64,000 nt of DNA, taken from Alphaproteobacteria bacterium (GTDB lineage Bacteria > Pseudomonadota > Alphaproteobacteria > Geminicoccales > Geminicoccaceae). Position 1 is the first letter of the stretch; each line of letters begins with the position of its first letter. Positions 17,877 to 27,111 of this stretch are shown here, in pieces. Made by a program: the position numbers and the translations under genes. The DNA lies in NCBI GenBank assembly GCA_026990035.1, contig JALSIM010000039.1, forward strand, positions 57,834 to 121,833, written 5' to 3'. The notes below the pieces were generated by a model. It saw only the letters and a program-made list of their open reading frames with translations. It searched no databases and was not told the DNA's origin.

Positions 17877-19625
17877 ATGCCGATGACCGTCTATACCGCT
17901 CCGCTCGAGGACATCCGCTTCACCCTCCGGCACATCGGCGGCCTCGATTCCCTCGCCGAACTTCCGGGTCTCGAACATCTCGACACCGAAACCGTCGATC
18001 TCGTTCTCGAGGAGGCGGCCCGTTTCGCCCGGAGCGAGCTCGCCCCCCTCGACCCCGTCGGCGATCGCGAAGGGGCGGTGCTGGTGGACGGCGAGGTGCG
18101 CACCGCGCCCGGCTTCAAGGAGGCCTACGCCCGCTTCGTGGAGGGCGGCTGGAACGGGCTGGTGTTTCCCGAAGAATGGGGCGGCCAGAACCTTCCCTGG
18201 CTGCTGAACACCGCGGTGGCGGAGATGTGGAACGCCGCCAACATGACCTTCGAGCTGTGCCCGCTGCTCACGCAGGCGGCGGTGGAAGCGCTCCTCCATC
18301 ACGGCACCGAAGACCAGAAGCGGATCTACCTGCGGCGGCTGGTGTCCGGCGAATGGACCGGGGCGATGTGCCTGACCGAGCCGCAGGCCGGATCCGATGT
18401 CGGCGCATTGCGCACCCGCGCGGAGCGGGACGGCGAGATCTACCGGATCCGCGGGCAGAAGATCTTCATCACCTTCGGCGAGCACGACATGGCCGAGAAC
18501 ATCGTCCATCTGGTGCTCGCCCGCCTCCCCGGGGCGCCCGAAGGCACCAAGGGCATTTCCCTGTTCCTGGTGCCCAAGTTCCTGCCCGACGGGAACGGGC
18601 GTCCGGGACGCCGCAACGACATGCGCTGCATCAAGCTCGAGGAGAAGCTGGGCATCCACGCGAGCCCGACCTGCGTCATCGCCTACGGCGAGGAAGAGGG
18701 AGCCGTGGGCTGGCTCGTCGGCGAAGAGAACGCCGGGATGCGCTGCATGTTCACGATGATGAACAATGCCCGCATCTCGGTCGGGATCGAGGGTCTCGGA
18801 ATCGCCGAGCGGGCTTTCCGGCGGGCGCTGGCCTATGCCCGCGAACGGATCCAAGGGCGGCGCGACGGGCGGCCGGTGCCGATTCTCGCCCATCCCGACG
18901 TGCGCCGGATGCTGCTGACCATGCGCGCCTACACGGCGGCCATGCGCGCCCTCTGCTATCTCGCCACCGCCGAGGTCGATCGTGCCGCCCGTGACGCCGA
19001 CGGTGAACGGCGCCGCGCCGCCGCCGGCCGGGTGGCGCTGCTGACGCCGCTGGTCAAGGCCTGGTGCACGGATCGCGCCTGCGAGATCACCTCCCTGGCG
19101 GTGCAGGTGCACGGCGGCGCCGGTTTCATCGAGGAGACCGGTGTCGCCCAGCACTATCGGGACGTGCGCATCACGCCCATCTACGAAGGGACCAACGGCA
19201 TCCAGGCCCTCGATCTCGCGGGGCGCAAGCTGACCATCGAGAACGGCCGACTGCCCTGGGATCTGTTCGCCGAGCTCCGGACGGAGCTCGGCGCATTGAC
19301 GCGGGCGGGGCTCTCCGATCTCGCCGGGAGCCTCGCCCCGGCGCTTTCCACTCTCGAGCGGGCGACACGGGAGATGCAGGCACGGGGCGCCGAGCAGCGG
19401 GCGGCCGCGGCGACGCCCTACCTCCAGCTTTTCGGACAGGTACTGGGCGGTTTCCTGCTCGCCCGCGGGGCGCGGGCGGCCGGCCGCGACCCCGCCGGCG
19501 CCGCCTGGCCGGGCCTCGCCCGTTTCTACGCGACCCAACTCCTGCCTCCGGCGCTGGCGCTGGCGGATCCCGCCTACGGCGATCTCGCGGCCCTCGACGC
19601 GAGTCTGCTCCCGCCGGCCGGCTAG
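17877..19625 (+). CDS. Acyl-CoA dehydrogenase, DmdC-like long form
   Basis: A 582-residue FAD acyl-CoA dehydrogenase, about 200 residues longer than short-chain forms because of the extra C-terminal domain found in the DmdC (methylmercaptopropionyl-CoA dehydrogenase)/FadE5-like group. Visible are the FAD-contact motif MCLTEPQAGSDVGALRT, FITFGEHDM, the active-site region QVHGGAGFIEETGVAQHYRD and ITPIYEGTNGIQALDL. An alternative start is the ATG at 17883. The exact acyl substrate cannot be read from sequence. It is likely co-oriented with the upstream dehydrogenase. Confidence 0.88.
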   Translation: MPMTVYTAPLEDIRFTLRHIGGLDSLAELPGLEHLDTETVDLVLEEAARFARSELAPLDPVGDREGAVLVDGEVRTAPGFKEAYARFVEGGWNGLVFPEEWGGQNLPWLLNTAVAEMWNAANMTFELCPLLTQAAVEALLHHGTEDQKRIYLRRLVSGEWTGAMCLTEPQAGSDVGALRTRAERDGEIYRIRGQKIFITFGEHDMAENIVHLVLARLPGAPEGTKGISLFLVPKFLPDGNGRPGRRNDMRCIKLEEKLGIHASPTCVIAYGEEEGAVGWLVGEENAGMRCMFTMMNNARISVGIEGLGIAERAFRRALAYARERIQGRRDGRPVPILAHPDVRRMLLTMRAYTAAMRALCYLATAEVDRAARDADGERRRAAAGRVALLTPLVKAWCTDRACEITSLAVQVHGGAGFIEETGVAQHYRDVRITPIYEGTNGIQALDLAGRKLTIENGRLPWDLFAELRTELGALTRAGLSDLAGSLAPALSTLERATREMQARGAEQRAAAATPYLQLFGQVLGGFLLARGARAAGRDPAGAAWPGLARFYATQLLPPALALADPAYGDLAALDASLLPPAG

Positions 19626-19722
19626 GACCGCGGCGCGCGACCGGGTCCCCTGCCCTTCCGCCTTAGCCCGATCCTCCCCATATGAAACGGTATCCCGCAC
19701 GCAGCCGGTCGGGGGGAGAACC

Positions 19723-20367
19723 ATGGACGGGAGAAGCAGCGAAGAGCGCGGCGAGGTGCTGGCGACCTACCGGATCCGCGAGGTGGTCGGCCTGTTCCAC
19801 GATTTCGACAGGCTGGAACGCGCCGTCGAGGAACTGGAGGCGGTCGGCTTCGATCGCAGCCAGATCAACATGCTCGCGAGCAAGGAGGCGGCCGAGAAGC
19901 GGCTCGGCAGGCCGATCCTGGACATGCGCGAGCTGGAGGATGCCGGTGACATGCCCACCGATGCACCGATCCTCGACGACGACGAAGGACTCCTCGAGGC
20001 GGGGATCATCTCCACCCTGACGGCGATCGGCAGCATCGCCTCGATCGGCGTCGTCGTCGCTTCCGGCGGCGGCCTCGCGGCGGCGATCGCGGCGGCGGTG
20101 GCGGGTGGCGGCTTTTCGGGCGGCCTCGGCACCCTCCTCGGACGATGGCTCGACGCCCGACGGGCGCAGGAGATCGAGGCGCAGCTCAGGGCCGGCGGTC
20201 TGCTCCTGTTCGTCGCCGTGCGCGATCCGGATCAGGAGAGGAAGGCCAGGGAGATCCTCGCCGGGCTGGCGGCGGACGACGTGCACGTCCACGAGGTGAC
20301 CAAGAACTGGACCGAGGCCGACATCCCCTTCGCCAAGAGTCAGCCGGATCCGTTCCTGGCTCCCTAG
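19723..20367 (+). CDS. Conserved protein with glycine-rich central hydrophobic segment
   Basis: A 214-residue protein starting at an ATG preceded by a good ribosome site (GGGGGGAG). The N-terminal half resembles stress-related domains (YRIREVVGLFHDFDRLERAV, then ELEAVGFDRSQINMLAS). The middle carries a Gly/Ala zipper-like hydrophobic segment (SIASIGVVVASGGGLAAAIA). The C-terminal third (LLLFVAVRDPDQERKAREIL then DDVHVHEV) looks like a second alpha/beta unit. This matches a family of alphaproteobacterial hypothetical proteins. Its function is unknown and a membrane association is likely. It overlaps the converging ymdB-like gene by 4 bp. Confidence 0.75.
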   Translation: MDGRSSEERGEVLATYRIREVVGLFHDFDRLERAVEELEAVGFDRSQINMLASKEAAEKRLGRPILDMRELEDAGDMPTDAPILDDDEGLLEAGIISTLTAIGSIASIGVVVASGGGLAAAIAAAVAGGGFSGGLGTLLGRWLDARRAQEIEAQLRAGGLLLFVAVRDPDQERKAREILAGLAADDVHVHEVTKNWTEADIPFAKSQPDPFLAP

Positions 20368-21185
20368 ATCCCGGATTCCGAAGGCGCCTGGGCGAGCCGG
20401 CCGCCCTCGATCAGGGGGAGGATGCGCCGGGCATGTCCGGTACCGTCGTCGCTGTCGATCAGCACCGCGCAGAAGGTCGCCTCGCCGCGGGCCGGTTCCA
20501 GACGCGGGCCGGGAACCTGGCTGCGCCAGCGGCGGATGGCCCCCGCCTTCTCCATGCCGATGACGCTGTCGTAATCACCGGTCATGCCGACATCCGAAAT
20601 GTAGGCGGTGCCGCCGGGCAGGACCCGCGCATCGGCCGTCGGCACATGGGTGTGGGTTCCCACCACCGCCGTCACCCGGCCGTCGAGGAAGTGGCCGATG
20701 GCCATCTTCTCGCTGGTCGCCTCGGCATGGACGTCGACCAGGATGGCGGTAGCGTTGCCGCCCAGCACATAGCGCTGGAGGGCCGTCTCGAGTGCGCGGA
20801 ACGGGTCGTCGTAGAGCCCCATGAACAGACGCCCCATCACCTGCAGGACGACGAGATTGCGCCCCTGGGGATCGCGGATCTCGGCCAGCCCGCGGCCCGG
20901 CGTTCCGGGCATCATGTTGAGCGGGCGCAGGATGCGCGGCTCGCGTTCGATATGGGCGACGAGCTCGCGCTGATCCCAGACATGGTTGCCCATCGTCACC
21001 AGATGGACGCCGGCGGCGAAGAACTGCTCGGCGATGGCCTGGGTCAGGCCGAAGCCGCCGGCGGCGTTCTCGCCGTTGACGACGACGAAATCGGGTCGCC
21101 ACCTCTCGCGGATCCCGGGCAGCCGTTCGAACAGGGCGGCCCGCCCGGCCCGGCCGACGATGTCACCGACGAAGAGGATGCGCAC
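20364..21185 (-). CDS. YmdB family metallophosphoesterase (TIGR00282)
   Basis: A 273-residue calcineurin-like phosphoesterase of the YmdB type, reported in Bacillus to hydrolyse cyclic nucleotides and 2',3'-cNMP. Metal-binding motifs seen are MRILFVGDIVGRAGR, VVNGENAAGG, TMGNHVWDQ, VDVHAEATSEK and VVGTHTHVPTADARVLPGG. The start is a GTG at 21183-21185. It lies downstream of the 6S RNA. In many alphaproteobacteria fthC stands between these two, but here it does not. Confidence 0.93.
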   Translation of the reverse strand: MRILFVGDIVGRAGRAALFERLPGIRERWRPDFVVVNGENAAGGFGLTQAIAEQFFAAGVHLVTMGNHVWDQRELVAHIEREPRILRPLNMMPGTPGRGLAEIRDPQGRNLVVLQVMGRLFMGLYDDPFRALETALQRYVLGGNATAILVDVHAEATSEKMAIGHFLDGRVTAVVGTHTHVPTADARVLPGGTAYISDVGMTGDYDSVIGMEKAGAIRRWRSQVPGPRLEPARGEATFCAVLIDSDDGTGHARRILPLIEGGRLAQAPSESGI

Positions 21186-21248
21186 GCTCCGGCTCCGCTG
21201 TTGCTGGCTCTTCGCGGGCGGCGCCGGACGATCCGGGCCGAAGGACGA

Positions 21249-21413
21249 GGCGGGGCCACCCTGGCCGTCGGTTCGGAAGCACTCGTTCCTGGGACCTGCT
21301 GCGCAGGTGGGCGCCGTAGTGCCGTGGCCACGACCACGACAGGGACAGCTCCCTTAGGAACAACTCGGCCCAGGCGCACGGTTCGGAACCTGACGCACCG
21401 GGCAGCCACCGCC
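21249..21413 (-). ncRNA. ssrS: 6S RNA candidate
   Basis: Located directly downstream of zapA, the standard place for 6S RNA, in a 240-bp gap without a gene. On the minus strand, GGCGGTGG near the 5' end pairs imperfectly with GGCCCCGCC near the 3' end, CGTC pairs with GACG, and GGTT with AACC, making the long interrupted terminal stem typical of 6S RNA. The internal segments GGGAGCTGTCCCTGTCG and CCACCTGCGCAGCAGGTCCC resemble alphaproteobacterial 6S RNAs as I recall them. The RNA mimics an open promoter and binds RNA polymerase. Ends are estimates. Confidence 0.65.
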
Positions 21414-21424
21414 GGAGTCGCTAT

Positions 21425-21754
21425 CTAGGCTTTCCGCAGGCCGCCTGCAAGCTGCTCGATCCGCTCGGCCGCCGCTTCGATGGCCCGACCGGCGGCCTCC
21501 TCGCTTTCCCGCGCCTGTTCGCCGACGGCGGTACGGAGGCGCTTGATCTCGGCATAGGCGTCGTCGAGCTCGTCGCTGATCAGCAGCGCCACCAGCACGA
21601 GGAGGCGGAGATCGCCCACTTGGCCGTGCTGCTCGGCCAGTTCGCGCATGCGGCCGTCGACATAGGTCGCGAGGCGCCGCAGCCGCGATTCCTCGCCTTC
21701 ACCGCACTGGATGGTGTGGCGACGGCCGCCGATGACCACATCCACGGTCGGCAT
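21425..21754 (-). CDS. zapA: Cell division protein ZapA
   Basis: Stabilises FtsZ bundles at midcell. The 109-residue protein begins [20 protein letters not shown], the family N-terminal strand pair, followed by [18 protein letters not shown] and a C-terminal coiled coil ([18 protein letters not shown]). It is preceded by a small coiled-coil gene 4 bp upstream and followed by 6S RNA. Confidence 0.92.
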   Translation of the reverse strand: MPTVDVVIGGRRHTIQCGEGEESRLRRLATYVDGRMRELAEQHGQVGDLRLLVLVALLISDELDDAYAEIKRLRTAVGEQARESEEAAGRAIEAAAERIEQLAGGLRKA

Positions 21755-21757
21755 GGG

Positions 21758-22009
21758 TTATTCTTCGACCTCCTGCTCGATGGCCCGGGCCGCCCCCTCG
21801 AGCCCCTCGACCGCTCTCGCGAGCTGTTCCCGGAGGCGCTGCTTGTCGGCCGCGAGCCGCTCCACCTCCGCCTCCAGCGCCGCGCAGCGACGCCGCAGCT
21901 CCTCGAGCTCGCCGCCTTCGGCCGCGCCCTCGAGATAGGGGCGGAGCGCCTCCTCCAGCCGTTCCAGAGCAGCGTCCAGACGGGTTCTCGCGAGCTCTAC
22001 CGGCGACAT
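21758..22009 (-). CDS. Small coiled-coil protein upstream of zapA
   Basis: An 83-residue, highly charged protein that is almost entirely coiled coil ([20 protein letters not shown] then [19 protein letters not shown]). The start ATG at 22007-22009 ([18 protein letters not shown]) is chosen over an upstream in-frame start because it gives the compact form seen before zapA in other alphaproteobacteria (DUF4164-like). It probably helps division-site assembly, but this is inferred only from position. Confidence 0.75.
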   Translation of the reverse strand: MSPVELARTRLDAALERLEEALRPYLEGAAEGGELEELRRRCAALEAEVERLAADKQRLREQLARAVEGLEGAARAIEQEVEE

Positions 22010-22120
22010 CCTCGTCCCGCGCCTTCGGCACCAACCCCAAGTGTCGAAACGATCTGGCATGACCATCCCCCGACGTCAATCACAACCGGCCGTCCACTCC
22101 TCCCTCGCTGCTATGCCGCG

Positions 22121-22149
22121 TTGATTTCCGGGCGCGTCTCCTGTCTTTA
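22121..22149 (+). promoter_or_regulatory. Candidate gap promoter
   Basis: TTGATT (22121-22126), 17 bases, then TCTTTA (22144-22149), about 50 bp before the gap start codon. It is a moderate match to the sigma-70 consensus and is the only AT-rich pair in the divergent gap between the coiled-coil gene and gap. Confidence 0.35.
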
Positions 22150-22201
22150 TGCGGGCGCGCGATGGGCGTGCAGGACGGCTACGGATTCCGGGAGGAGCAT
22201 C

Positions 22202-23206
22202 ATGCCGGTACGGGTGGCGATCAACGGATTCGGACGCATCGGCCGCAACGTGCTGCGGGCGCTTTGCGAGAACGGTCGGGAGGATGTGCTGGTGGTGGCG
22301 GTGAACGACCTCGCCCCACCGGCCACCTCCGAACATCTCTTCAAGTACGACAGTGTCCACGGCCGGTTTCCCGGCGAGGTCCGGTTCGGCGACGACACCA
22401 TGGACGTCGGCCGCGGCCCGATCCGCCTGCTGGCCGAACCCGAGATCGAGAAGCTGCCCTGGGGCGATCTCGGTGTCGAGGTGGTGATGGAATGCACCGG
22501 TCGCTTCACGAAACGCGAGGCGGCGGCCCGCCATCTCGCCGCCGGCGCCCGTCGGGTCCTCGTCTCGGCACCCGCCACCGGCGCGGATCTCACCGTCGTC
22601 TACGGGGTCAATCACGAGCTTCTGCGCCCCGAACATCTGGTGGTCTCCAACGCCTCCTGCACCACCAACTGTCTGGCGCCGATGGCCAAGGTGCTGAACG
22701 ACGGGCTCGGAATCGAGCGCGGCCACATGACCACGATCCACGCCTACACCAACGATCAGCACCTGCTCGACGTGTTCCACAAGGATCTGCGCCGGGCCCG
22801 CGCGGCCGCCCTGTCGATGATCCCCACCTCCACCGGTGCCGCCCGGGCCGTCGGCCTCGTCCTGCCCGAGCTCGCCGGCAAGCTGGACGGGGTGGCGATC
22901 CGTGTGCCGGTGGCCAACGTCAGTCTGGTGGATCTCACCTTCGTCCCGGCCCGCGCCACCACCGTGGAGGAGGTGGCGGCGCTGCTGAAGGCGGCCGCCG
23001 AGGGGCCGATGGCCGGCATCCTCACGGTCACCGAGGAACCGCTGGTGTCGATCGACTTCAACCACGGGCCGGCCAGCTCGAACGTCGATCTGACCTCGAT
23101 CAAGGTGCTCGAAGGCAATCTCGTGCGGGTCGCCTCCTGGTACGACAACGAATGGGGCTTCTCCAACCGCATGCTGGACACCGCGGCGGCCATGGGAGCC
23201 CTGTGA
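22202..23206 (+). CDS. gap: Glyceraldehyde-3-phosphate dehydrogenase, type I
   Basis: A 334-residue phosphorylating GAPDH of glycolysis and gluconeogenesis. It opens with [19 protein letters not shown] (NAD-binding Rossmann) and the NAD-selective Asp in VAVNDL. The catalytic Cys is in [12 protein letters not shown], the His in HAYTNDQ, and the C-terminal signature is [14 protein letters not shown]. The start ATG 22202 has GGGAGGAGC before it. The stop overlaps the next gene as GTGA. Confidence 0.97.
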   Translation: MPVRVAINGFGRIGRNVLRALCENGREDVLVVAVNDLAPPATSEHLFKYDSVHGRFPGEVRFGDDTMDVGRGPIRLLAEPEIEKLPWGDLGVEVVMECTGRFTKREAAARHLAAGARRVLVSAPATGADLTVVYGVNHELLRPEHLVVSNASCTTNCLAPMAKVLNDGLGIERGHMTTIHAYTNDQHLLDVFHKDLRRARAAALSMIPTSTGAARAVGLVLPELAGKLDGVAIRVPVANVSLVDLTFVPARATTVEEVAALLKAAAEGPMAGILTVTEEPLVSIDFNHGPASSNVDLTSIKVLEGNLVRVASWYDNEWGFSNRMLDTAAAMGAL

Positions 23207-23634
23207 CCCCGCCCCCCCGGCCGCCGGTGGTGATCGTCGCCGACATCGACGAAGCCCGCGAGGCGCTGCGGGCGGCCCGGCTCCTCGGGCTCGGGCTGCG
23301 CCTCGCGAGCCCGCGCGGCGCCGTCCGTCACGCCGGCGCCGGCTACTATCGCGCGCTCGGCGCAGAGATCGGCGCGGAACTCGTGATCGACTGCGACGAT
23401 GCCGCCGGTTTCGCGATGGAAGCGTTGCGGCTGGGCGCGCGCGATCTGGTCTATCGGGGCGAGGCGGGCGTCCGCCGCCGCCTCGACGCCATCGCCCGCA
23501 CCCTCGGCGGCCGGGTGCGGGCCCGCCTGCCGGGCCGAGCGGTACCGTGCCGCCAGGGCGAGCCGATCGCCGCGGCGCTGGCCCGCGCGGCCGGCGGCCG
23601 CGGCGGCCTTCCGCTCCGATCCCCGGAACGGTAA
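23203..23634 (+). CDS. Hypothetical protein between gap and fba
   Basis: A 143-residue Ala/Arg-rich protein starting at a GTG that overlaps the gap stop. The sequence ([33 protein letters not shown] region, [17 protein letters not shown]) suggests an alpha/beta fold in which residues alternate around an ELVIDCDD strand. I recognise no characterised family. Its place between two glycolytic genes, tightly coupled, argues that it is real and co-expressed. Confidence 0.75.
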   Translation: MTPPPRPPVVIVADIDEAREALRAARLLGLGLRLASPRGAVRHAGAGYYRALGAEIGAELVIDCDDAAGFAMEALRLGARDLVYRGEAGVRRRLDAIARTLGGRVRARLPGRAVPCRQGEPIAAALARAAGGRGGLPLRSPER

Positions 23635-23644
23635 GAACGTTCCG

Positions 23645-24604
23645 ATGCTTCCACCAACATCGAACCTGGGACTTCCCACCATGCAGGTCACCGAACGCGT
23701 CGAGGAGATCCTGAGCTGGTACGAGGGCGATCCGCCCGGCGTTAAAGCCAATCTCTACCGGTTGCTGATGCATGGCCGTCTCGCCGGCACCGGCAAGCTC
23801 GTCATCCTGCCGGTCGATCAGGGGTTCGAGCACGGGCCCGCGCGCAGCTTCGCGCCCAATCCGTCGGCCTACGATCCCCATTACCTCTACGAGCTGGCGA
23901 TCGAGGCGGGGCTGTCCGGCTACGCGGCACCGCTGGGCCTGCTCCAGCAGGGCGCCGACAGCTTCGCCGGCCGGTTGCCGCTGATCCTCAAGCTCAACAG
24001 CGCCAACAGTCTCCACGCCGGCACCCCCGACCAGGCGATCACCGCATCGGTCAAGGACGCGCTGCACCTCGGCTGCGTGGGCGTCGGCTTCACGATCTAT
24101 CCGGGCTCGGATGCCTGCTACGCGATGATGGAGGAGCTGCGGGAGATCATCCGCGAGGCCAAGAGCCACGGGCTGGTGGCGGTGGTCTGGTCCTATCCGC
24201 GCGGCGGCAAGGTGAGCAAGGAAGGCGAGACCGCCCTCGACATCGTCGCCTATGCGGCGCACATGGCGGCCCTGATGGGAGCCAACATCATCAAGGTGAA
24301 GCCGCCCAGGGACATGGTCGATCTCGATGCCGCGAAACCGGTCTACGAGAGTGCCGCCATCCCCCGTACCACCCTCGCCGACCGCATCCGGCACATCATG
24401 CAATGCGCCTTCGCCGGCAAGCGTCTGGTCGTCTTCAGCGGCGGCGAGGCCAAGGACACCGCGGGGCTGCTCGAAGAGATCCGGCAGATCCGGGACGGCG
24501 GCGGTTCGGGTTCGATCATCGGCCGCAACAGCTTCCGCCGCCCCAGGAAGGAAGCGCTCGAGCTGCTCGATTCGGTGATCCGCATCTACAAGAACGAAAT
24601 GTGA
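23645..24604 (+). CDS. fba: Class I fructose-bisphosphate aldolase (DhnA/archaeal type)
   Basis: Schiff-base aldolase of 319 residues. The DhnA-type sequence includes LVILPVDQGFEHGPARSFA, LKLNSANSL, GCVGVGFTIYPGSD, WSYPRGGKVSKEG and the catalytic lysine in NIIKVKPP. It lacks the zinc-site motifs of class II aldolases. The start at the ATG 23645 gives MLPPTSNLGLPTMQV; an ATG 12 codons later is possible. It is followed by the thiE-like gene with a GTG overlapping its stop. Confidence 0.93.
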   Translation: MLPPTSNLGLPTMQVTERVEEILSWYEGDPPGVKANLYRLLMHGRLAGTGKLVILPVDQGFEHGPARSFAPNPSAYDPHYLYELAIEAGLSGYAAPLGLLQQGADSFAGRLPLILKLNSANSLHAGTPDQAITASVKDALHLGCVGVGFTIYPGSDACYAMMEELREIIREAKSHGLVAVVWSYPRGGKVSKEGETALDIVAYAAHMAALMGANIIKVKPPRDMVDLDAAKPVYESAAIPRTTLADRIRHIMQCAFAGKRLVVFSGGEAKDTAGLLEEIRQIRDGGGSGSIIGRNSFRRPRKEALELLDSVIRIYKNEM

Positions 24605-25263
24605 GCGAAGCCGAGCCCTGGCTGGAGCCCGAGGAGCAGGGCTGCCGCCTGCTGCTCGCCGCTTCGACCGCGGATCTCGGCCCGGGACGGGAGGCGAGGC
24701 TCGCGGACATGCTCGCCCGGCCCGAGGTCGCCGGTCTGCTGCTCGAGGTCGCCGCACCCGGGGCGGCGGAGCTCGGCCGCTGGCGGGACCGCTGCCATGC
24801 GGCCGAGGCGGCGCTCATTCTGGTGGATGCGGTGGAGCCGGTGGCGATGGGCCTCGCCGACGGCGTCCATCTCCGGGACTGGAGGGCGGTGGCCGAGGTC
24901 CGCGGTCGCCTCGGCGGCGGAGCGCTGGTGGGTGCGGCCTGCGACTTGTCGCGACATGCGGCGATGGTTGCGGGGGAGAACGGAGCCGATTATGTGATGT
25001 TCGGCGCGCAGGAAACGCCACCGCGAGCGGATACCGAGCGGCTCGTCGAGCTCTGTGCCTGGTGGGCGGAACTGTTCGTTCTGCCCTGCGCCGCCGCGAT
25101 CCCGCCCGATCCCGAGTTGGCGGGGCGCCTCGCCCGGGTGGGTGCCGGGTTCGTGATCGTGGCTCCGGCGCTCCGGGAAGCGCCCGCCGAAGCCCCGGAG
25201 ATCATCGCAACACTCGCCGCCGCGCTCGCCGCGGCCGCGGGCCGAGGAAACGGAACGTCATGA
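24601..25263 (+). CDS. Thiamine-phosphate synthase family protein
   Basis: A 220-residue protein with a TIM-barrel pattern like ThiE/TenI: LLLEVAAPGAAEL, ALILVDAVEPVAMGLADGVH (matching the ThiE strand and LADGVHL), VGAACDLSRHAAMVAGENGA, DYVMFGAQETPPR and GAGFVIVAPAL. The GTG start overlaps the fba stop. The pyrophosphate-binding residues of true ThiE are poorly conserved, so activity is uncertain; alphaproteobacteria often have such a divergent copy here. Confidence 0.75.
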   Translation: MSEAEPWLEPEEQGCRLLLAASTADLGPGREARLADMLARPEVAGLLLEVAAPGAAELGRWRDRCHAAEAALILVDAVEPVAMGLADGVHLRDWRAVAEVRGRLGGGALVGAACDLSRHAAMVAGENGADYVMFGAQETPPRADTERLVELCAWWAELFVLPCAAAIPPDPELAGRLARVGAGFVIVAPALREAPAEAPEIIATLAAALAAAAGRGNGTS

Positions 25264-25826
25264 AGATCAGTGCCAACGACCTCAAGCCGGGGATGGTCAT
25301 CGAGCACAGGGGCAAGCTCTGGCAGGTGGTCCGGACCGAGCACGTCAAGCCCGGCAAGGGCCCGGCCTATCAGCAGGCGGAGCTCAAGGGCCTGCCCGAC
25401 GGCACCAAGCTCAACGAGCGTTTCCGCGCCGCGGAGACGGTGGAACGGGTCCGGCTCGAGGAGGTGCCCTACCAGTTCCTCTACGACGACGGCGAGCACC
25501 TCCATTTCATGAACCAGGAGACCTTCGACCAGATCGCCCTGTCGCGTGAGATCCTTGGGGAGCAGGCGGTCTTTCTCCGGGAGGGGATGATCGTCTCGGT
25601 GCTGCAGCACGAAGGCCGGCCGATCCTGGTCGAGCTGCCGGAAACGGTGGTCTGCGAGGTGGTCGAGGCGGATCCGGTGGTCAAGGGCCAGACGGCCGCC
25701 GCCTCCTACAAGCCGGCGGTCCTCGATGTCGGCATTCGCATCATGGTGCCGCCGCACATCGAGCGCGGGACCCGGGTGGTGGTCAACACCCGCGACAGCT
25801 CCTACGTCGAACGCGCCCGGGACTGA
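25260..25826 (+). CDS. efp: Translation elongation factor P
   Basis: EF-P rescues ribosomes stalled on polyproline. The 188-residue protein has the N-terminal KOW-like domain with the modified-lysine loop HVKPGKGPAYQQAEL (Lys near residue 34), then two OB domains ending TRDSSYVERARD. Start ATG at 25260 overlaps the upstream stop by 4 bp. Confidence 0.97.
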   Translation: MKISANDLKPGMVIEHRGKLWQVVRTEHVKPGKGPAYQQAELKGLPDGTKLNERFRAAETVERVRLEEVPYQFLYDDGEHLHFMNQETFDQIALSREILGEQAVFLREGMIVSVLQHEGRPILVELPETVVCEVVEADPVVKGQTAAASYKPAVLDVGIRIMVPPHIERGTRVVVNTRDSSYVERARD

Positions 25827-25841
25827 AGGTCTCGCTCGCCG

Positions 25842-26648
25842 ATGCCCCGCCATTCCGCCAACATGGAGATCATGCTGCGCGCCGCCTTCAGGGCGGCCCG
25901 CTCGCTGCTGCGCGATTTCGGCGAGGTCGAGCAGCTCCAGGTTTCGATCAAGGGCCCGGGGGATTTCGTCTCCGCCGCCGACCGCCGGGCCGAGCGGATC
26001 CTCTACGAGGAGCTGCGGCGGGCCCGGCCCGACTGGGGTTTCCTCCTCGAGGAGAGCGGCGCCAAGGCCGGCCGCAGCGAGGACTGGCGCTGGATCGTCG
26101 ATCCCCTCGACGGCACCACCAACTTCCTGCACGGTCTTCCGCACTGGGCGATCTCGATCGGCCTCGAACACCGGGGCGAGATCGTCGCCGGCCTCGTCTA
26201 CGATCCGGTCAAGAACGAGCTGTTCGCCGCCGAGCGGGGCAGCGGCGCCTTCCTCAACGATCGCCGGCTTCGGGTCTCCAGCCGTCGGGAGATGAACACG
26301 GCGCTGATCGGCTGCGGCCTTCCCGTGCAATGCTGGAAGGGGCGCGAAAAGGGCTTCACCCGGCAGATGGAAAAGGTGGCCGACGAGGCCGCCGGGCTGC
26401 GCCGGCTCGGCACCTGTTCCCTCGATCTCGCCTATGTCGCGGCGGGCCGTCAGGACGGCTTCTGGGAATACGGCGTCAAACCCTGGGACATCGCCGCCGG
26501 CGTGCTCCTGATCCGCGAGGCCGGCGGGATGGTCGGCCGCCTCGAGGGGGACGAGGATCTGTTCGCCGAAGGGACCATCGTCGCCGGCAATCCCCGGATC
26601 TACGAGAAACTGCGCTCCATTCTCGACCGGGCGACGGTGGTGGAATGA
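25842..26648 (+). CDS. suhB: Inositol monophosphatase family protein SuhB
   Basis: A 268-residue Mg-dependent phosphatase. Motifs are LLEESG (first Glu), the signature WIVDPLDGTTNFLHGLPHWA, and the second metal site VKPWDIAAGVLLIREAGG. It follows efp by 15 bp in the same orientation, a common alphaproteobacterial pair. SuhB also acts in rRNA processing in E. coli. Confidence 0.95.
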   Translation: MPRHSANMEIMLRAAFRAARSLLRDFGEVEQLQVSIKGPGDFVSAADRRAERILYEELRRARPDWGFLLEESGAKAGRSEDWRWIVDPLDGTTNFLHGLPHWAISIGLEHRGEIVAGLVYDPVKNELFAAERGSGAFLNDRRLRVSSRREMNTALIGCGLPVQCWKGREKGFTRQMEKVADEAAGLRRLGTCSLDLAYVAAGRQDGFWEYGVKPWDIAAGVLLIREAGGMVGRLEGDEDLFAEGTIVAGNPRIYEKLRSILDRATVVE

Positions 26649-26664
26649 GGGACCGCGGAAGCGG

Positions 26665-27108
26665 TCAGACGCCGGGGCTGCCCGCGGGCGGGAAACGGTC
26701 GACGATCCGCCGCATGACGAGATCGCGGAGCCGCCGGTAGCCCTCCAGCCGCTGCGCCCGCGACCCCTCGATCAGCGAGGGATCCGGCATGTGCCAGAAT
26801 TCGAGCTCGGTGGTGCCGTTGCGGGTCAGCTCGACGGCCCGGTGCTGGGCCTCCGGCGACAGGGAGACGACGAGATCGAAATAGTCGTCCTCGAGATCGT
26901 CGAAGGTCTTCGGCCGATGCCCGCCCGCCTCGATGCCGATCTCGTCGAGGACTTCGGCGACGAAGGGATCGACCGTCCCGGCCCGGACCCCGCAGCTGTC
27001 GATGTAGACCCGGTGGCCGTGCAGATACTTCATGATCGCCTCCGCCATCGGCGAGCGGATGCTGTTCATCGTACAGGCGAACAGGACGGCGCCCGGAAGG
27101 TCGCTCAT
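26665..27108 (-). CDS. Low-molecular-weight protein-tyrosine-phosphatase family protein
   Basis: A 147-residue phosphatase-like protein. The phosphate loop C-X5-R-S is present near residue 12 (ACTMNSIRSPMAEAI), and the catalytic Asp-Pro appears late (HMPDPSLIEGS). This short form normally follows UPF0262 in the alphaproteobacterial murA-hisD block, as here. It ends 16 bp from suhB, tail to tail. The initiation factor gene infA, often next in order, is not here. Confidence 0.9.
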   Translation of the reverse strand: MSDLPGAVLFACTMNSIRSPMAEAIMKYLHGHRVYIDSCGVRAGTVDPFVAEVLDEIGIEAGGHRPKTFDDLEDDYFDLVVSLSPEAQHRAVELTRNGTTELEFWHMPDPSLIEGSRAQRLEGYRRLRDLVMRRIVDRFPPAGSPGV

Positions 27109-27111
27109 GCC

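Noticed and set aside
17202..19724. An 840-codon antisense frame over the acyl-CoA dehydrogenase
   Set aside because: Same artefact: the plus strand carries a clear enzyme with all motifs.
22076..24757. An 893-codon open frame antisense to gap, the hypothetical gene and fba
   Set aside because: It mirrors high-GC third-position bias of the real genes; the product is low-complexity His/Gly/Arg with no domain.
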